A stretch of 64,000 nucleotides of DNA. Origin: an uncultured Bacilli bacterium (lineage in GTDB: Bacteria > Bacillota_I > Bacilli_A > RF39 > UBA660). The stretch spans positions 74,929-138,928 of the forward strand of contig CAKPDM010000003.1 of assembly GCA_934148995.1 (NCBI GenBank), given 5' to 3'. Every line of letters begins with the position of its first letter. The first letter of the stretch is position 1. Position numbers and translations under genes: made by a program. Below the pieces are notes generated by a model. That model was not told the origin of the DNA, made no database searches, and saw only the letters and a program-made list of their open reading frames with translations. Positions 26,521 to 34,616 of the stretch are shown here, in pieces.

Positions 26521-27567
26521 ATGTATACCATAGTTGATTATTTAAATTACTATAAAGATTTAACATTAGAAGAAGCGGTATTTAATAAAATTGATGATTT
26601 ATTATTTGCCATACTAGTATATCTACCAGTAGAATCTTTTAAAGGAGAAATTACTTTTGAAGAATTCTATCTTCTAGCTAAGAAATATCAGCAAGAAAAT
26701 ATTGGTGTTATGGTTCCTAAAGCGTATGAGTTATTAGAAATAATAAATAATTCTAAAAGATATAAAAATTTAAAAATAGCAAATTTTATTAGAAGAAGAG
26801 ATAGTGATACCCAGTTTGGTGCTGCTACCTTTATCTTAGATGATAAGAAAATAATTAGTTTTAAAGGAACAGACGGCTCTTTGATTGGTTGGATTGAAAA
26901 TATTAGAATATCTTATAAGTATCTAACAACAACTCAGAGCCTTGCAGTTTCTTATCTTAAAGATAATATCAAAGAAATAGATAAAACAGTATATGTCACT
27001 GGACACTCTAAAGGAGGAAATCTTGCTTTAGTAAGTGTCATGGAACTAGATGATGAATCTTTCCAAAAGATAGTAGCAGTAGATAACTTTGATGGACCTG
27101 GTTTGAGATTAAGTGAATATAACTCTTTAAAATATGAAAGGGTATTACCTAAACTTAATAATATTGTTCCAGCAATGTCTTGTGTTGGTATATTATTAAA
27201 TAATAGTAATTATCAAGTAGTAGCTAGTAATCTTTTTGCTTTTGAACAACATTATCCAACTTCTTGGAATGTTTTTGGACAGCTGTTTGTAGAAGCCGAG
27301 TTAGCAAAATCTAGTATTCAGTTACATGAATCTACTACTGCTGGACTTGAAAATTTAAACCAAGAGAAAATAGAATATGCTTTTGAAACTTTATTTACAA
27401 ATCTAGGAAAAGAATATACTCAACCAGTAAAAGTTACAATGGAAGACATAAAAAATATTTTAAAGAATATGAAAAATATAGATAGAGAAGTCTATAGTTA
27501 TATGGAAACTATACTAAGTGCAATGTTTAGTGTTTCCTATAAAGATAGCGATTTAGAGGTATTATGA
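26521..27567 (+). CDS. Mbeg1-like (DUF2974) alpha/beta hydrolase
   Basis: A 348-residue protein. The nucleophile elbow GHSKGGNLAL (Ser in GHSKG) and IISFKGTDGSLIGW upstream match DUF2974/lipase-3-like hydrolases of Firmicutes. VAVDNFDGPGL is also typical of the family. The substrate is unknown; a lipase or esterase activity is inferred. I prefer ATG 26521 over 26518 because TTGGAG (26511-26516) is better spaced for it. The stop overlaps the start of the next gene (ATGA), so the two are translationally coupled, and the DUF362 gene lies only 18 bases upstream. Confidence 0.83.
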   Translation: MYTIVDYLNYYKDLTLEEAVFNKIDDLLFAILVYLPVESFKGEITFEEFYLLAKKYQQENIGVMVPKAYELLEIINNSKRYKNLKIANFIRRRDSDTQFGAATFILDDKKIISFKGTDGSLIGWIENIRISYKYLTTTQSLAVSYLKDNIKEIDKTVYVTGHSKGGNLALVSVMELDDESFQKIVAVDNFDGPGLRLSEYNSLKYERVLPKLNNIVPAMSCVGILLNNSNYQVVASNLFAFEQHYPTSWNVFGQLFVEAELAKSSIQLHESTTAGLENLNQEKIEYAFETLFTNLGKEYTQPVKVTMEDIKNILKNMKNIDREVYSYMETILSAMFSVSYKDSDLEVL

Positions 27568-28298
27568 AAAAGAAAATATTAATTACCATAGCAGTTGTTA
27601 TTGTTATTTTAATAGTTACTTTTTCAGTTATAATCGGTCATTTCGTAAAAAGTGATTTAACGATGGAAAGTGATTTAACAAAAGAAATAACAGAAATTAA
27701 TTTATTAATAGAAAACAATAGTAAAGATACTAGTAGTATTGATCAAAGATTAAATACTATCAATACTAGTGGAGATTATGTTTTGGTAGAGAAAGCTGCT
27801 AAAAGATATTTAAAAGATAAGAAAGAACTATTTACATCTTTATATGCTACTTTAGATAATACTGATAAGATAGAAAAGGTCTTAACGATTGAAAATATTA
27901 AAGCTGATGCTAAAAACTTTACTAATACAATGAATCTTTTAAATACAACTGGTTTAGAACTAACTAGTCTAAGAGAAAAGTATGTTAATTTAACTAGTGA
28001 GAAAACTATTCTTAGCTATTTAAATAAGAATTTAAGAGAAGATAATTACTATAAAGAATATTATCTTAACGAATTAATGCAAGATATGACTAAGAATGAA
28101 GAAGATTTAAAAGCAATTGATGATTTATTAGATACAATTGTTGATTTAAAAGAAGTATTTAACTTTTTAATAACAAATCAAAATAACTGGAATATAGAAA
28201 ATGATAAAATAATGTTTAGTAGTGAAGAGTTATATAATACTTATAAACGGTTATTAACTAGCATAAGTGAAGAAACCAAAACTACTAATAACATATAA
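27564..28298 (+). CDS. Membrane-anchored helical protein, unknown
   Basis: A 244-residue protein with one N-terminal membrane segment (ILITIAVVIVILIVTFSVII) and an otherwise soluble, helical, Asn/Asp/Lys-rich region with coiled-coil tendency, probably outside the cell. It resembles in layout the anchored protein at 11.2-11.8 kb but is not clearly homologous. It overlaps the hydrolase gene by four bases, so a partnership with that enzyme is plausible. No family recognised. Confidence 0.65.
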   Translation: MKKKILITIAVVIVILIVTFSVIIGHFVKSDLTMESDLTKEITEINLLIENNSKDTSSIDQRLNTINTSGDYVLVEKAAKRYLKDKKELFTSLYATLDNTDKIEKVLTIENIKADAKNFTNTMNLLNTTGLELTSLREKYVNLTSEKTILSYLNKNLREDNYYKEYYLNELMQDMTKNEEDLKAIDDLLDTIVDLKEVFNFLITNQNNWNIENDKIMFSSEELYNTYKRLLTSISEETKTTNNI

Positions 28299-28405
28299 TT
28301 TACAGAAAGGTTGTCAATTATAAATTATCACTTTTAAAATATTAGAAAATTCTTGCTAGTATTAAGTATCTTATGATAATCTTTAAAAGAAAAAGGTGAT
28401 GCTAG

Positions 28406-28906
28406 ATGGATGAAGAGTTTTTAGATATTATTAAAGATATAATAGAAAATGATGAAGTTAAGAAGATGAAAAATTATCGTCAACATGCTGATACTAGTTG
28501 TTACGAACATTGCTATAATGCTGCATATTACTGTTATTTACTTTCTAAAAAATTTAATTTAGATTATAAATCTTGTGCTAGAGCAGCTATGCTTCATGAT
28601 TTCTATTTATATGACTGGCGCGTAAAAGATAAAGCTCATAAATGGCACGCTTTTACTCATCCAAGAAAAGCTTTAGATAAATCTCTTTCTATCTTTTCCC
28701 TAAATGAAACAGAAAAAGATATTATCATAAACCATATGTGGCCTGTAACAATTAAACTACCAAGGACAAAAGAAGCCTTGATATTAACTTTAGTAGATAA
28801 ATACTGTGCTACTTATGAAACATCTAACTATTTTTTAAAACAATTAAAAAAGAAACCAACCTGGCAATATGCTTACTTAATGCTTTGGTTAGTTATTAGA
28901 AAATAA
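28406..28906 (+). CDS. HD-domain hydrolase
   Basis: A 166-residue protein with HD-superfamily motifs in order: His in SCYEHCYNAAYYCYLL, HD in AAMLHDFYLYDW, His in KWHAFTHPRKA and INHMW, and the final Asp in TLVDKYCA. The family includes metal-dependent phosphohydrolases of nucleotides and lipid-linked compounds in the cytoplasm. The substrate cannot be read from the sequence. The ATG follows AAAGGTGATG. It stands alone, with a terminator directly after. Confidence 0.85.
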   Translation: MDEEFLDIIKDIIENDEVKKMKNYRQHADTSCYEHCYNAAYYCYLLSKKFNLDYKSCARAAMLHDFYLYDWRVKDKAHKWHAFTHPRKALDKSLSIFSLNETEKDIIINHMWPVTIKLPRTKEALILTLVDKYCATYETSNYFLKQLKKKPTWQYAYLMLWLVIRK

Positions 28907-28943
28907 AGAAGAAATGCTTATTATTCAAGTATTTCTTCTTTTT
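28905..28943 (+). terminator. Terminator after the HD hydrolase gene
   Basis: AAAGAAGAAATGCTT (28905-28919) / AAGTATTTCTTCTTT (28927-28941), 15 bp with one GT pair, then Ts. Confidence 0.88.
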
Positions 28944-28978
28944 AATAGTACGGGAAAAGCTAAAATGTTTCTATTTTA

Positions 28979-29007
28979 TTGTTTATAATAATCATTAATA
29001 GTATAAT
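28979..29007 (+). promoter_or_regulatory. Promoter of the candidate toxin mRNA
   Basis: TTGTTT (28979-28984), 17 bases, perfect TATAAT (29002-29007). Confidence 0.6.
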
Positions 29008-29039
29008 AGCGACGGAAATACTTAATAATTAGAGTGCTT

Positions 29040-29065
29040 GCCTTTTTTCTTTAAGGAAAGGAGGC
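29040..29065 (+). promoter_or_regulatory. Hairpin sequestering the toxin ribosome site
   Basis: GCCTTTTTTCTTT (29040-29052) is complementary, with three GU pairs, to AAGGAAAGGAGGC (29053-29065), which holds the ribosome-binding site. The paired arms are adjacent, so a few central pairs must open to form the loop. Type I toxin mRNAs of Gram-positive bacteria commonly hide their ribosome site this way. Confidence 0.5.
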
Positions 29066-29073
29066 TTGATATT

Positions 29074-29147
29074 ATGTCAAAAAAGACTTTTTAATACCAT
29101 TTTTAGTAATAATTATCATTTTACTAATCGGCCTACTTTATAGATAG
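29074..29147 (+). CDS. Candidate type I toxin peptide, read through a -1 frameshift
   Basis: ATG 29074, nine bases after the strong site AAAGGAGGC, opens a frame that stops after six codons. Within it the codons TCA AAA AAG contain the heptamer A AAA AAG (29079-29085), the best-known bacterial -1 slippery sequence. A -1 shift there continues in frame to TAG at 29147 and gives a 24-residue peptide, MSKKDFLIPFLVIIII followed by LLIGLLYR: a short basic start, one membrane segment and a positive end. That is the size and design of Fst/Ldr/TxpA-type toxins. Without frameshifting the peptide cannot be made, so the alternative is a gene broken by loss of one A. A minus-strand transcript appears to end against its 3' end. 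Confidence 0.4.
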
Positions 29148-29153
29148 ACCAGT

Positions 29154-29186
29154 AAAAAAGCACTCAATCTAATAGATTGTAGTGCT
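29154..29186 (-). terminator. Minus-strand intrinsic terminator
   Basis: On the minus strand AGCACT-A-CAATCT pairs with AGATTGAGTGCT and is followed by TTTTTT. There is no T-run on the plus-strand side, so it acts on minus-strand transcripts. Confidence 0.75.
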
Positions 29187-29269
29187 AACCAAAACTTAAA
29201 AAGTAAGTACTCAAAATCTGGATATTAAGTATTTCCTTTTTTATTATATGAAGTCTCCTTCATCTATAT
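29154..29269 (-). ncRNA. Candidate antisense RNA (antitoxin)
   Basis: A minus-strand promoter (29304-29276) and a minus-strand intrinsic terminator (stem 29186-29159, Ts to 29154) bound a region of about 115 bases. Near its 5' end are ATGAAG/CTTCAT hairpin arms (29249-29264). It would run into the 3' end of the toxin transcript, the convergent arrangement of TxpA/RatA and BsrG/SR4. No expression evidence is available here. Confidence 0.4.
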
Positions 29270-29275
29270 ATATAC

Positions 29276-29304
29276 ATAGTAACATAGACCTACCTTTTCA
29301 GCAA
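29276..29304 (-). promoter_or_regulatory. Minus-strand promoter for the candidate antisense RNA
   Basis: TTGCTG (29304-29299), 17 bases, TACTAT (29281-29276) on the minus strand. Confidence 0.5.
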
Positions 29305-29309
29305 GTAGA

Positions 29310-29338
29310 TTGCTAAAAAAGTAAAAACATGTTAAAAT
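29310..29338 (+). promoter_or_regulatory. Promoter of the rnc operon
   Basis: TTGCTA (29310-29315), 17 bases, TAAAAT (29333-29338); GGGAG and GTG follow. Confidence 0.6.
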
Positions 29339-29360
29339 ACGTAGGAAGGGAGATTTTTTT

Positions 29361-30029
29361 GTGGAAGAATTATTTGAAAAATTAAAAATAAGTCCTAAGA
29401 ATCTTACACTTTATAATACAGCAGTATCTCACTCATCATATGCTAATGAACATAAAGCTAAAAAAGATTATGAAAGATTAGAATTTTTGGGAGATGCTGT
29501 AGTTGATTTAGTAGTTGCTGATTATTTATATCGTTATGAAAAAGAAACTGAAGGAGAAATGACTAAAGTAAGAGCAAGCTACGTTTGTGAAAATGCTTTA
29601 TATAGATATTCAATGGATATGGGTTTTAATAACTATATAAAAGTAGGTCATGGAGAAGAAAATAGTGGAGGAAAATATAAAAAAGCAATTGTTGCTGATA
29701 TATTTGAAGCTATTATGGGAGCTATTTATTTAGACCTTGGTTATGAAACTGTTAGAAGAGTAATACTAGATATAGTAGTACCATATATTCAAAATCCAAA
29801 TATAGTTTTCTTTGAAGACTATAAATCAGCACTTCAACAAGCAGTACAAACAACAAGACAAAGTGTAATTTATGAAGTAGTAAAAGAAGAAGGACCAGCA
29901 CACGATAAAACATTTACAATCGAAGCAAAAGTAGATGGAATTATCTATGGTAAAGGGGTAGGCAGTAGTAAAAAAGATGCTGAACAAATAGCAGCAAAAG
30001 ATGCTTTAGAGAAGTTGGCAAAGAATTGA
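29361..30029 (+). CDS. rnc: Ribonuclease III
   Basis: A 222-residue protein starting at GTG 29361 after GGGAG. The signature ERLEFLGDAVVD contains catalytic Glu and Asp residues, and VADIFEAIMGAIYLD supplies the second metal-binding pair. The C-terminal double-stranded RNA-binding domain (about 150-220) ends with GKGVGSSKKDAEQIAAKDAL. RNase III cuts double-stranded rRNA precursors and sense-antisense duplexes, which makes its position next to a candidate type I toxin-antitoxin locus notable, though probably coincidental. The stop TGA overlaps the TTG start of the following gene. Confidence 0.97.
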   Translation: MEELFEKLKISPKNLTLYNTAVSHSSYANEHKAKKDYERLEFLGDAVVDLVVADYLYRYEKETEGEMTKVRASYVCENALYRYSMDMGFNNYIKVGHGEENSGGKYKKAIVADIFEAIMGAIYLDLGYETVRRVILDIVVPYIQNPNIVFFEDYKSALQQAVQTTRQSVIYEVVKEEGPAHDKTFTIEAKVDGIIYGKGVGSSKKDAEQIAAKDALEKLAKN

Positions 30030-30487
30030 AAGTAGAGCATTTAAGAATATTTTCATTCTTAAAAAATTCCTGTATATCACAACAGGAACAAATTGATAGA
30101 TCCAAAATGATACTAGTAAAGGATTTATTAGTTAATGGTGATTTGTTAGAAAATGAAGAAATTAAGATGATCTCTGCTAAACTAACCACTACTTATAATA
30201 ATGGTAGTGAAATAGTAGAATTTTATAAAGAGTTTATCGATGAACTAGAAGAAACTAGTAGTACTTTATTACTTGGAAGTTTATTGACTGATAACATTGC
30301 AGTTGAGAATTATTTGATTTATCAAGAAAAATATCATGAGTTATTTTATCGCTATTTAGAAACTGATATAGATGATGTAATTTCTGTTTTTTCTAATCGT
30401 GAACAAGAAAAAATATTATCTAACACAATAGATGTGGAAGAGAAAAAACTATATAAAAAAATAAAAACTTATAAGGAGGGAAAATAA
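30026..30487 (+). CDS. Helical protein between rnc and the RNase J gene, unknown
   Basis: A 153-residue acidic, helical protein starting at TTG 30026, overlapping the rnc stop by four bases, and ending directly before the RNase J-type gene. No known motif. Translational coupling at both ends suggests a role in RNA metabolism together with the two nucleases; that is inference from position only. Other Firmicutes place smc or ftsY next to rnc, so the gene is not part of the common rnc neighbourhood. Confidence 0.65.
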   Translation: MKVEHLRIFSFLKNSCISQQEQIDRSKMILVKDLLVNGDLLENEEIKMISAKLTTTYNNGSEIVEFYKEFIDELEETSSTLLLGSLLTDNIAVENYLIYQEKYHELFYRYLETDIDDVISVFSNREQEKILSNTIDVEEKKLYKKIKTYKEGK

Positions 30488-32140
30488 ATGAGTAAAATTA
30501 AAATATTTAGTTTAGGTGGACTAAACGAAAATGGTAAAAATATGTATATCGTTGATGTCGATAAATCATTATATATATTTGATGCCGGTTTAAAATATGA
30601 TGTTGAAATGAATCTTGGAATAGATTATATTATTCCAAATTTTGATTACTTAGTAAAAAATAAAAAAAGAATAAAAGGAATTTTCTTAAGTCACGGTCAT
30701 GAAGGAAATATTGGTGCTGTACCAGATTTAGTAAATAAACTAGGTGATGTTCCAATCTATGGTGGAAAGTTAACACTTGAAATATTAAGAATAGATTTAG
30801 AAGAAGCAGGAATTAAAAAAGCTAATTTACATGAGATTAAAGCACATCGAAAATTAAACTTTGGTAGTGAAAGTATTTTTCCAATTGCTATGACTCATTC
30901 TATTCCAGATGCTTTCTGTTATGTTCTATACACTAAAGATGGAGCAATTGTTTATACTGGAGACTTTACTTTTGACCATGCTACTAGAAGTTTATATCAA
31001 ACCGATTTAGGGAAATTAGCTTATGTTGGGAAGCAAGGAGTTTTATGTTTATTAGCTGAATCATTATATGCTGCTCGTCCTGGTTATACTAGTCCAAACC
31101 ATCGTGTACAAGACTTTATTAGAACAGTACTTACTAAGAATGAGGATAGAATAATTGTGACAATCTTTCCAGCCCATTTCTATCGTATTCAAGAGTTATT
31201 CGATGAAATATCACAAACCCATCGTAAGATTGTTATCATGGGAAAAAGTTTACAAAGTATGATTAACTATGGAATTGAAAATAAATACTTAGAAATAAAT
31301 CCTAAAGTTATCGGAGATTTATCTAACTTAAATGATAAAGACGTAGTAGTATTTATTTCCGATGAGAGAGAAAAACCATTCGCTAATTTAGAAAGAATCA
31401 TTAAAGGTTACGATAAATTCATTAAGCTAAAAGATACAGATACTATCTTTATTAGTGAACCAAGTGCTGAAGGAATGGAACGTCGTCTTGCTCTTATTAT
31501 GGATGAAATTGCTATGTTAGGAGTTAATGCTATCAGCTTATCAAGTAAAAAACATCTTTTACATCACGCTTCTAGTGAAGACTTAAAGATGATGCTTAAC
31601 TTATTAAGACCAAAATATCTATTTCCTGTAAAAGGTGAATATCGTAATCAATACGCGTTTGCAGAGATAGCAGAAGAAATGAATATTCCTAAAGAAAATA
31701 TCTTTTTAAAACAAAATGGTGATGTTGTAACATTAGAAGACGGCATCTTTAAAGATACAAATGAACATATCAATGTTGATGAAGTATTAATAGATGGAAA
31801 AGATTCTAGTGATATCGGTAACCTAGTCTTAAAAGATCGTGAAATGTTAGGAGAGAATGGAATCGTTATTATCAGTTGTACTTTAGATAGAGAAACTAAA
31901 GAAGTAATAGCAGGACCGAAAATCTTAACAAGAGGATTTATCTATGTAAAAGAAAATCAAGATTTAGTAGAAAATATTAAGAATCTTTCTAAAGAAGTAA
32001 TTGAATCTAATATTGAAACAGGTACTAAAAAAGTTGATTATGCTAAGATAAAAGCTGATGTTAGGGACCAGCTTGGCAAGTATTTATATCAAGAAATTGG
32101 TTCTAAACCAATGATTATTACTGTAGTACAAGAAGTGTAG
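30488..32140 (+). CDS. Ribonuclease J family protein, probably catalytically weak (J2-like)
   Basis: A 550-residue protein with the RNase J layout: N-terminal metallo-beta-lactamase domain, beta-CASP domain (MGKSLQSMINYG, FISDEREKPF), and a C-terminal domain ending VIAGPKILTRGFIYV to IITVVQEV. The signature GLNENGKNMYIVD is present. The normally invariant zinc motif HxHxDH reads SHGHEGNIGA here, with Gly and Asn in place of the last Asp and His. MTHSIPDAF and YTGDFTFDH are intact. Bacillus RNase J2 also has altered metal ligands and acts mainly as a partner of J1, so I infer a J2-like subunit. The ATG follows AAGGAGGG, and the gene is in an operon with rnc. Confidence 0.88.
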   Translation: MSKIKIFSLGGLNENGKNMYIVDVDKSLYIFDAGLKYDVEMNLGIDYIIPNFDYLVKNKKRIKGIFLSHGHEGNIGAVPDLVNKLGDVPIYGGKLTLEILRIDLEEAGIKKANLHEIKAHRKLNFGSESIFPIAMTHSIPDAFCYVLYTKDGAIVYTGDFTFDHATRSLYQTDLGKLAYVGKQGVLCLLAESLYAARPGYTSPNHRVQDFIRTVLTKNEDRIIVTIFPAHFYRIQELFDEISQTHRKIVIMGKSLQSMINYGIENKYLEINPKVIGDLSNLNDKDVVVFISDEREKPFANLERIIKGYDKFIKLKDTDTIFISEPSAEGMERRLALIMDEIAMLGVNAISLSSKKHLLHHASSEDLKMMLNLLRPKYLFPVKGEYRNQYAFAEIAEEMNIPKENIFLKQNGDVVTLEDGIFKDTNEHINVDEVLIDGKDSSDIGNLVLKDREMLGENGIVIISCTLDRETKEVIAGPKILTRGFIYVKENQDLVENIKNLSKEVIESNIETGTKKVDYAKIKADVRDQLGKYLYQEIGSKPMIITVVQEV

Positions 32141-32166
32141 TTTTAGGTTGAAACACACTTCTTTTT
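32131..32166 (+). terminator. Terminator after the RNase J-like gene
   Basis: AGAAGTGT (32131-32138, includes part of the stop region) / ACACTTCT (32155-32162) followed by Ts. Confidence 0.8.
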
Positions 32167-32211
32167 GTGATAAAATTTTTTTAGAAATAAGAATAGAGGT
32201 GTGTTATAAAA

Positions 32212-33114
32212 ATGAACAAAAGCAAATTAGCTATAGTAATCGCTTTAATAGCAGTTAGTATGGTTACTTTAGTAGGCAGTAGTTATGCATTATTTACCAA
32301 AAGTTTAGAAGGAACGAAAAAAGTATCAATTCAAACTGGAACTTTAAAGGTGGATTTTTCAGAAGGAGATAGCATCAAATTAGAAAACTCTGCTCCCATG
32401 AGTGATAGTGCTGGAACGAATACTACTCCTTATACTTTTACTATAGAAAATACAGGTAATGTAAATGCTTTCTATACAATTAGAAATGAGGAAGACAGTG
32501 CTAGTACACTAGATACTGTTTATCTAAAATATAGATTAGTAGGTGATAATGGCTATGACTCTGGTATAAGAGTGTTATCAGCAGCGGGAACTGATGGTTA
32601 TTTAGCAACTACTTCAACTTTAGATACAGGAAAGACTGTTACTTATAAGTTATATATGTGGATTTCTCAAGATGCCACAAATGATATTCAAGATAAGATT
32701 TATCAAAGTAAAATAGTTGTTCAAAGTGTAAGTAATCTAGTAAGTCACTATGCTTTTGGAAATCCAACAGAAGCTGATAAGATTAACTATCTAGATGTCA
32801 TTAATGCGAATGGTTATAAAGTATTAAATAGATTGTATGGAACAGAAAAAGCTGTTTGTATCTATAAAGATGATACTTTAGAATGTTTCAAAGAAAATAA
32901 TTATCAAGAAGAGGCTAGTCATTTAAAAAGTGTCTTTGGAGAGAGTAATTGTACTACTACTGAATCTGGTACTAGTTGTACTGTAACAACAAATAATGAT
33001 ACATTCTACTGTAATGCTGATAGTAGCTCATTATATTGTGTTTATAACTCAGAAGCAGCTGTTTGTAAAATTGACAGTTCAGGTACAGCTTCTTGTTCAA
33101 CAAGTGTTAAATAA
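32212..33114 (+). CDS. SipW-type TasA/camelysin-like secreted protein, short form
   Basis: A 300-residue protein starting after AGAGGTGTG. The N-terminus NKSKLAIVIALIAVSMVTLV with GSSYALFT is a SipW-dependent-type signal. The following TGTLKVDFSEGDSIKLENSA, YTFTIENTGNVNAFYTIRNE and YKLYMWISQDATNDIQDKIY match the TasA-like beta domain shared with the three large surface proteins of this window. The C-terminal 100 residues differ from them: they carry several cysteines (CIYKDDTLECFKE, SNCTTTESGTSCTVT) that suggest disulfides, and lack the GC-rich variable patch. Extracellular fibre or surface role inferred from TasA homology. Confidence 0.75.
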   Translation: MNKSKLAIVIALIAVSMVTLVGSSYALFTKSLEGTKKVSIQTGTLKVDFSEGDSIKLENSAPMSDSAGTNTTPYTFTIENTGNVNAFYTIRNEEDSASTLDTVYLKYRLVGDNGYDSGIRVLSAAGTDGYLATTSTLDTGKTVTYKLYMWISQDATNDIQDKIYQSKIVVQSVSNLVSHYAFGNPTEADKINYLDVINANGYKVLNRLYGTEKAVCIYKDDTLECFKENNYQEEASHLKSVFGESNCTTTESGTSCTVTTNNDTFYCNADSSSLYCVYNSEAAVCKIDSSGTASCSTSVK

Positions 33115-33118
33115 TAAA

Positions 33119-33147
33119 AAAACTCTAGGCATTTCTCCTGGAGTTTT
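33119..33147. terminator. Bidirectional terminator between convergent genes
   Basis: AAAACTCTAGG (33119-33129) / CCTGGAGTTTT (33137-33147), with A and T tracts on either side; it overlaps the stop codon of the minus-strand ATPase gene. Confidence 0.85.
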
Positions 33148-34531
33148 AATTTTCATCTATTTCAGTTTCATCAGTTTCTATCTTTGGAAGATCTGATTGT
33201 GTTTCTTCATCATCTGGATCATTAATAGGAATTATCTCTGGAACTTCATCATCATTGTCTTCATTTTCTTCCTGTTCATTCTTTTGAGAAATAACAGTGG
33301 CATCTTCACTAATTAAACCAATCTTCATCAAAGTATCTAAGTCATCATCAATATCAATAATACGATAAATTTCTTCAAAGGAAGTAGTACCATCAAGGAC
33401 TTTATAAAGACCATCTTGTAACATCGTAATAACATCAGAGTTGTAAACTATTTTCTGAAGATTTTCTTTCTTCATTTCCTCTTCATTTAAAGCATTTCTA
33501 ATTTCATCGTTAATCATTAATACTTCTTGAATTGCAACACGGTCGTGATAACCACCAGAACAGTATTCACATCCATCATGATTAGCAACATAAGTTTCTT
33601 CTACATCTTGATGAAGTGCTAATCTAAATACTTTCTTTTGATATGGAGTAGTAGCTTCCTTCTTGCGGCAATGTTTACAAAGCATTTTTGCAAGTCGTTG
33701 AGAAATAATTCCTGTTAAAGCACTAGATAATAAGTATCTTTCAACATTCATATCAAGTAGACGTTCGATAGTGCTTAATGAGTTATTAGTATGGACAGTT
33801 GATAAAACCAAATGGCCAGTGATAGAGGCACGAACAGCGATTTTTGCTGTTTCACTATCACGAATTTCTCCGATAAGTATGACATTCGGGTCCTGACGTA
33901 AGATAGATCTTAAAACAGTCGCAAAGTCAAGACCAATTTCACTATTAACTTGGACTTGATTTAAACCTTCAAGATTCATTTCGATTGGGTCTTCAACTGT
34001 TATAATGTTAGTTTCCTTCTTATTAAGAACTTGTAATATTGAGTAAACAGTTGTACTTTTACCAGAACCAGTAGCCCCAGTTATTAAGATAATACCATTT
34101 GGTTCTTGAATCATCTTTTTAAGTTTTACTAAGTTTTTTTCATTAAATCCTAAAGAATCAATACCTGCTAAGCTTCTTGAATAGTCAAGAATACGGATAA
34201 CGCACTTTTCTCCTTCATTAGTTGGAAGGGTAGAAACACGAGTTTCCATTGGAACTCCTTTAATTACTCCCTTGATAGCACCATCTTGCGGAAGACGACT
34301 TTCCGTAATATTCATATTAGCTAGCAGTTTAATTCTAGTGATTAAATTTCTTTCATATATTTTGTCAATTTTTGTATAATCTCTTAAATCTCCATCGACA
34401 CGCATACGTACCATCAAGTATTCTTCTCGAGGGTCAAAGTGAATATCACTTGTACCATGAGTAGCGCCATATGCTAAGATATCATCAACGACATTAACGA
34501 CGGGAGTTTTAGTCATATCATAAGAAACCAT
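33146..34531 (-). CDS. GspE/PilB-family ATPase of a type IV pilus or competence system
   Basis: A 461-residue protein. SDIHFDP and the N2-like start of the family are followed by Walker A GATGSGKST, the Asp box VEDPIE, Walker B-like VILIGEIRD, His box STVHTNN, and a tetracysteine zinc site (CKHC, CEYC). These are the hallmarks of ComGA/PilB/GspE hexameric motors that power pilus assembly at the inner face of the membrane. The N-terminal N1 domain of PilB is absent, as in ComGA. An unusual acidic Glu/Asp-rich tail of about 60 residues follows the ATPase. It is transcribed away from two pseudopilin genes; pilC- and pilD-like genes are about 19 kb away. Confidence 0.93.
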   Translation of the reverse strand: MVSYDMTKTPVVNVVDDILAYGATHGTSDIHFDPREEYLMVRMRVDGDLRDYTKIDKIYERNLITRIKLLANMNITESRLPQDGAIKGVIKGVPMETRVSTLPTNEGEKCVIRILDYSRSLAGIDSLGFNEKNLVKLKKMIQEPNGIILITGATGSGKSTTVYSILQVLNKKETNIITVEDPIEMNLEGLNQVQVNSEIGLDFATVLRSILRQDPNVILIGEIRDSETAKIAVRASITGHLVLSTVHTNNSLSTIERLLDMNVERYLLSSALTGIISQRLAKMLCKHCRKKEATTPYQKKVFRLALHQDVEETYVANHDGCEYCSGGYHDRVAIQEVLMINDEIRNALNEEEMKKENLQKIVYNSDVITMLQDGLYKVLDGTTSFEEIYRIIDIDDDLDTLMKIGLISEDATVISQKNEQEENEDNDDEVPEIIPINDPDDEETQSDLPKIETDETEIDEN

Positions 34532-34575
34532 GTTATCAACCCCTTCAATTTTGATATGGTATTTTACTATAATCT

Positions 34576-34604
34576 ATTATATAATAGGTTTAAGATTGGT
34601 GCAA
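34576..34604 (-). promoter_or_regulatory. Promoter of the pilus ATPase gene
   Basis: On the minus strand TTGCAC (34604-34599), 17 bases, TATAAT (34581-34576). A plus-strand TTGATA-18-TATTAT (34551-34580) may serve the pseudopilin genes, giving overlapping divergent promoters. Confidence 0.6.
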
Positions 34605-34616
34605 GGGGTGAGATGT

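Noticed and set aside
29159..29186. Plus-strand terminator for the toxin mRNA
   Set aside because: The hairpin is strong, but the T-run lies on its left side when read on the plus strand, so it works only on the minus strand.
28950..29360. tRNA or known ncRNA gene in the gap before rnc
   Set aside because: No cloverleaf or known RNA consensus; the region is better explained as a toxin-antisense locus.
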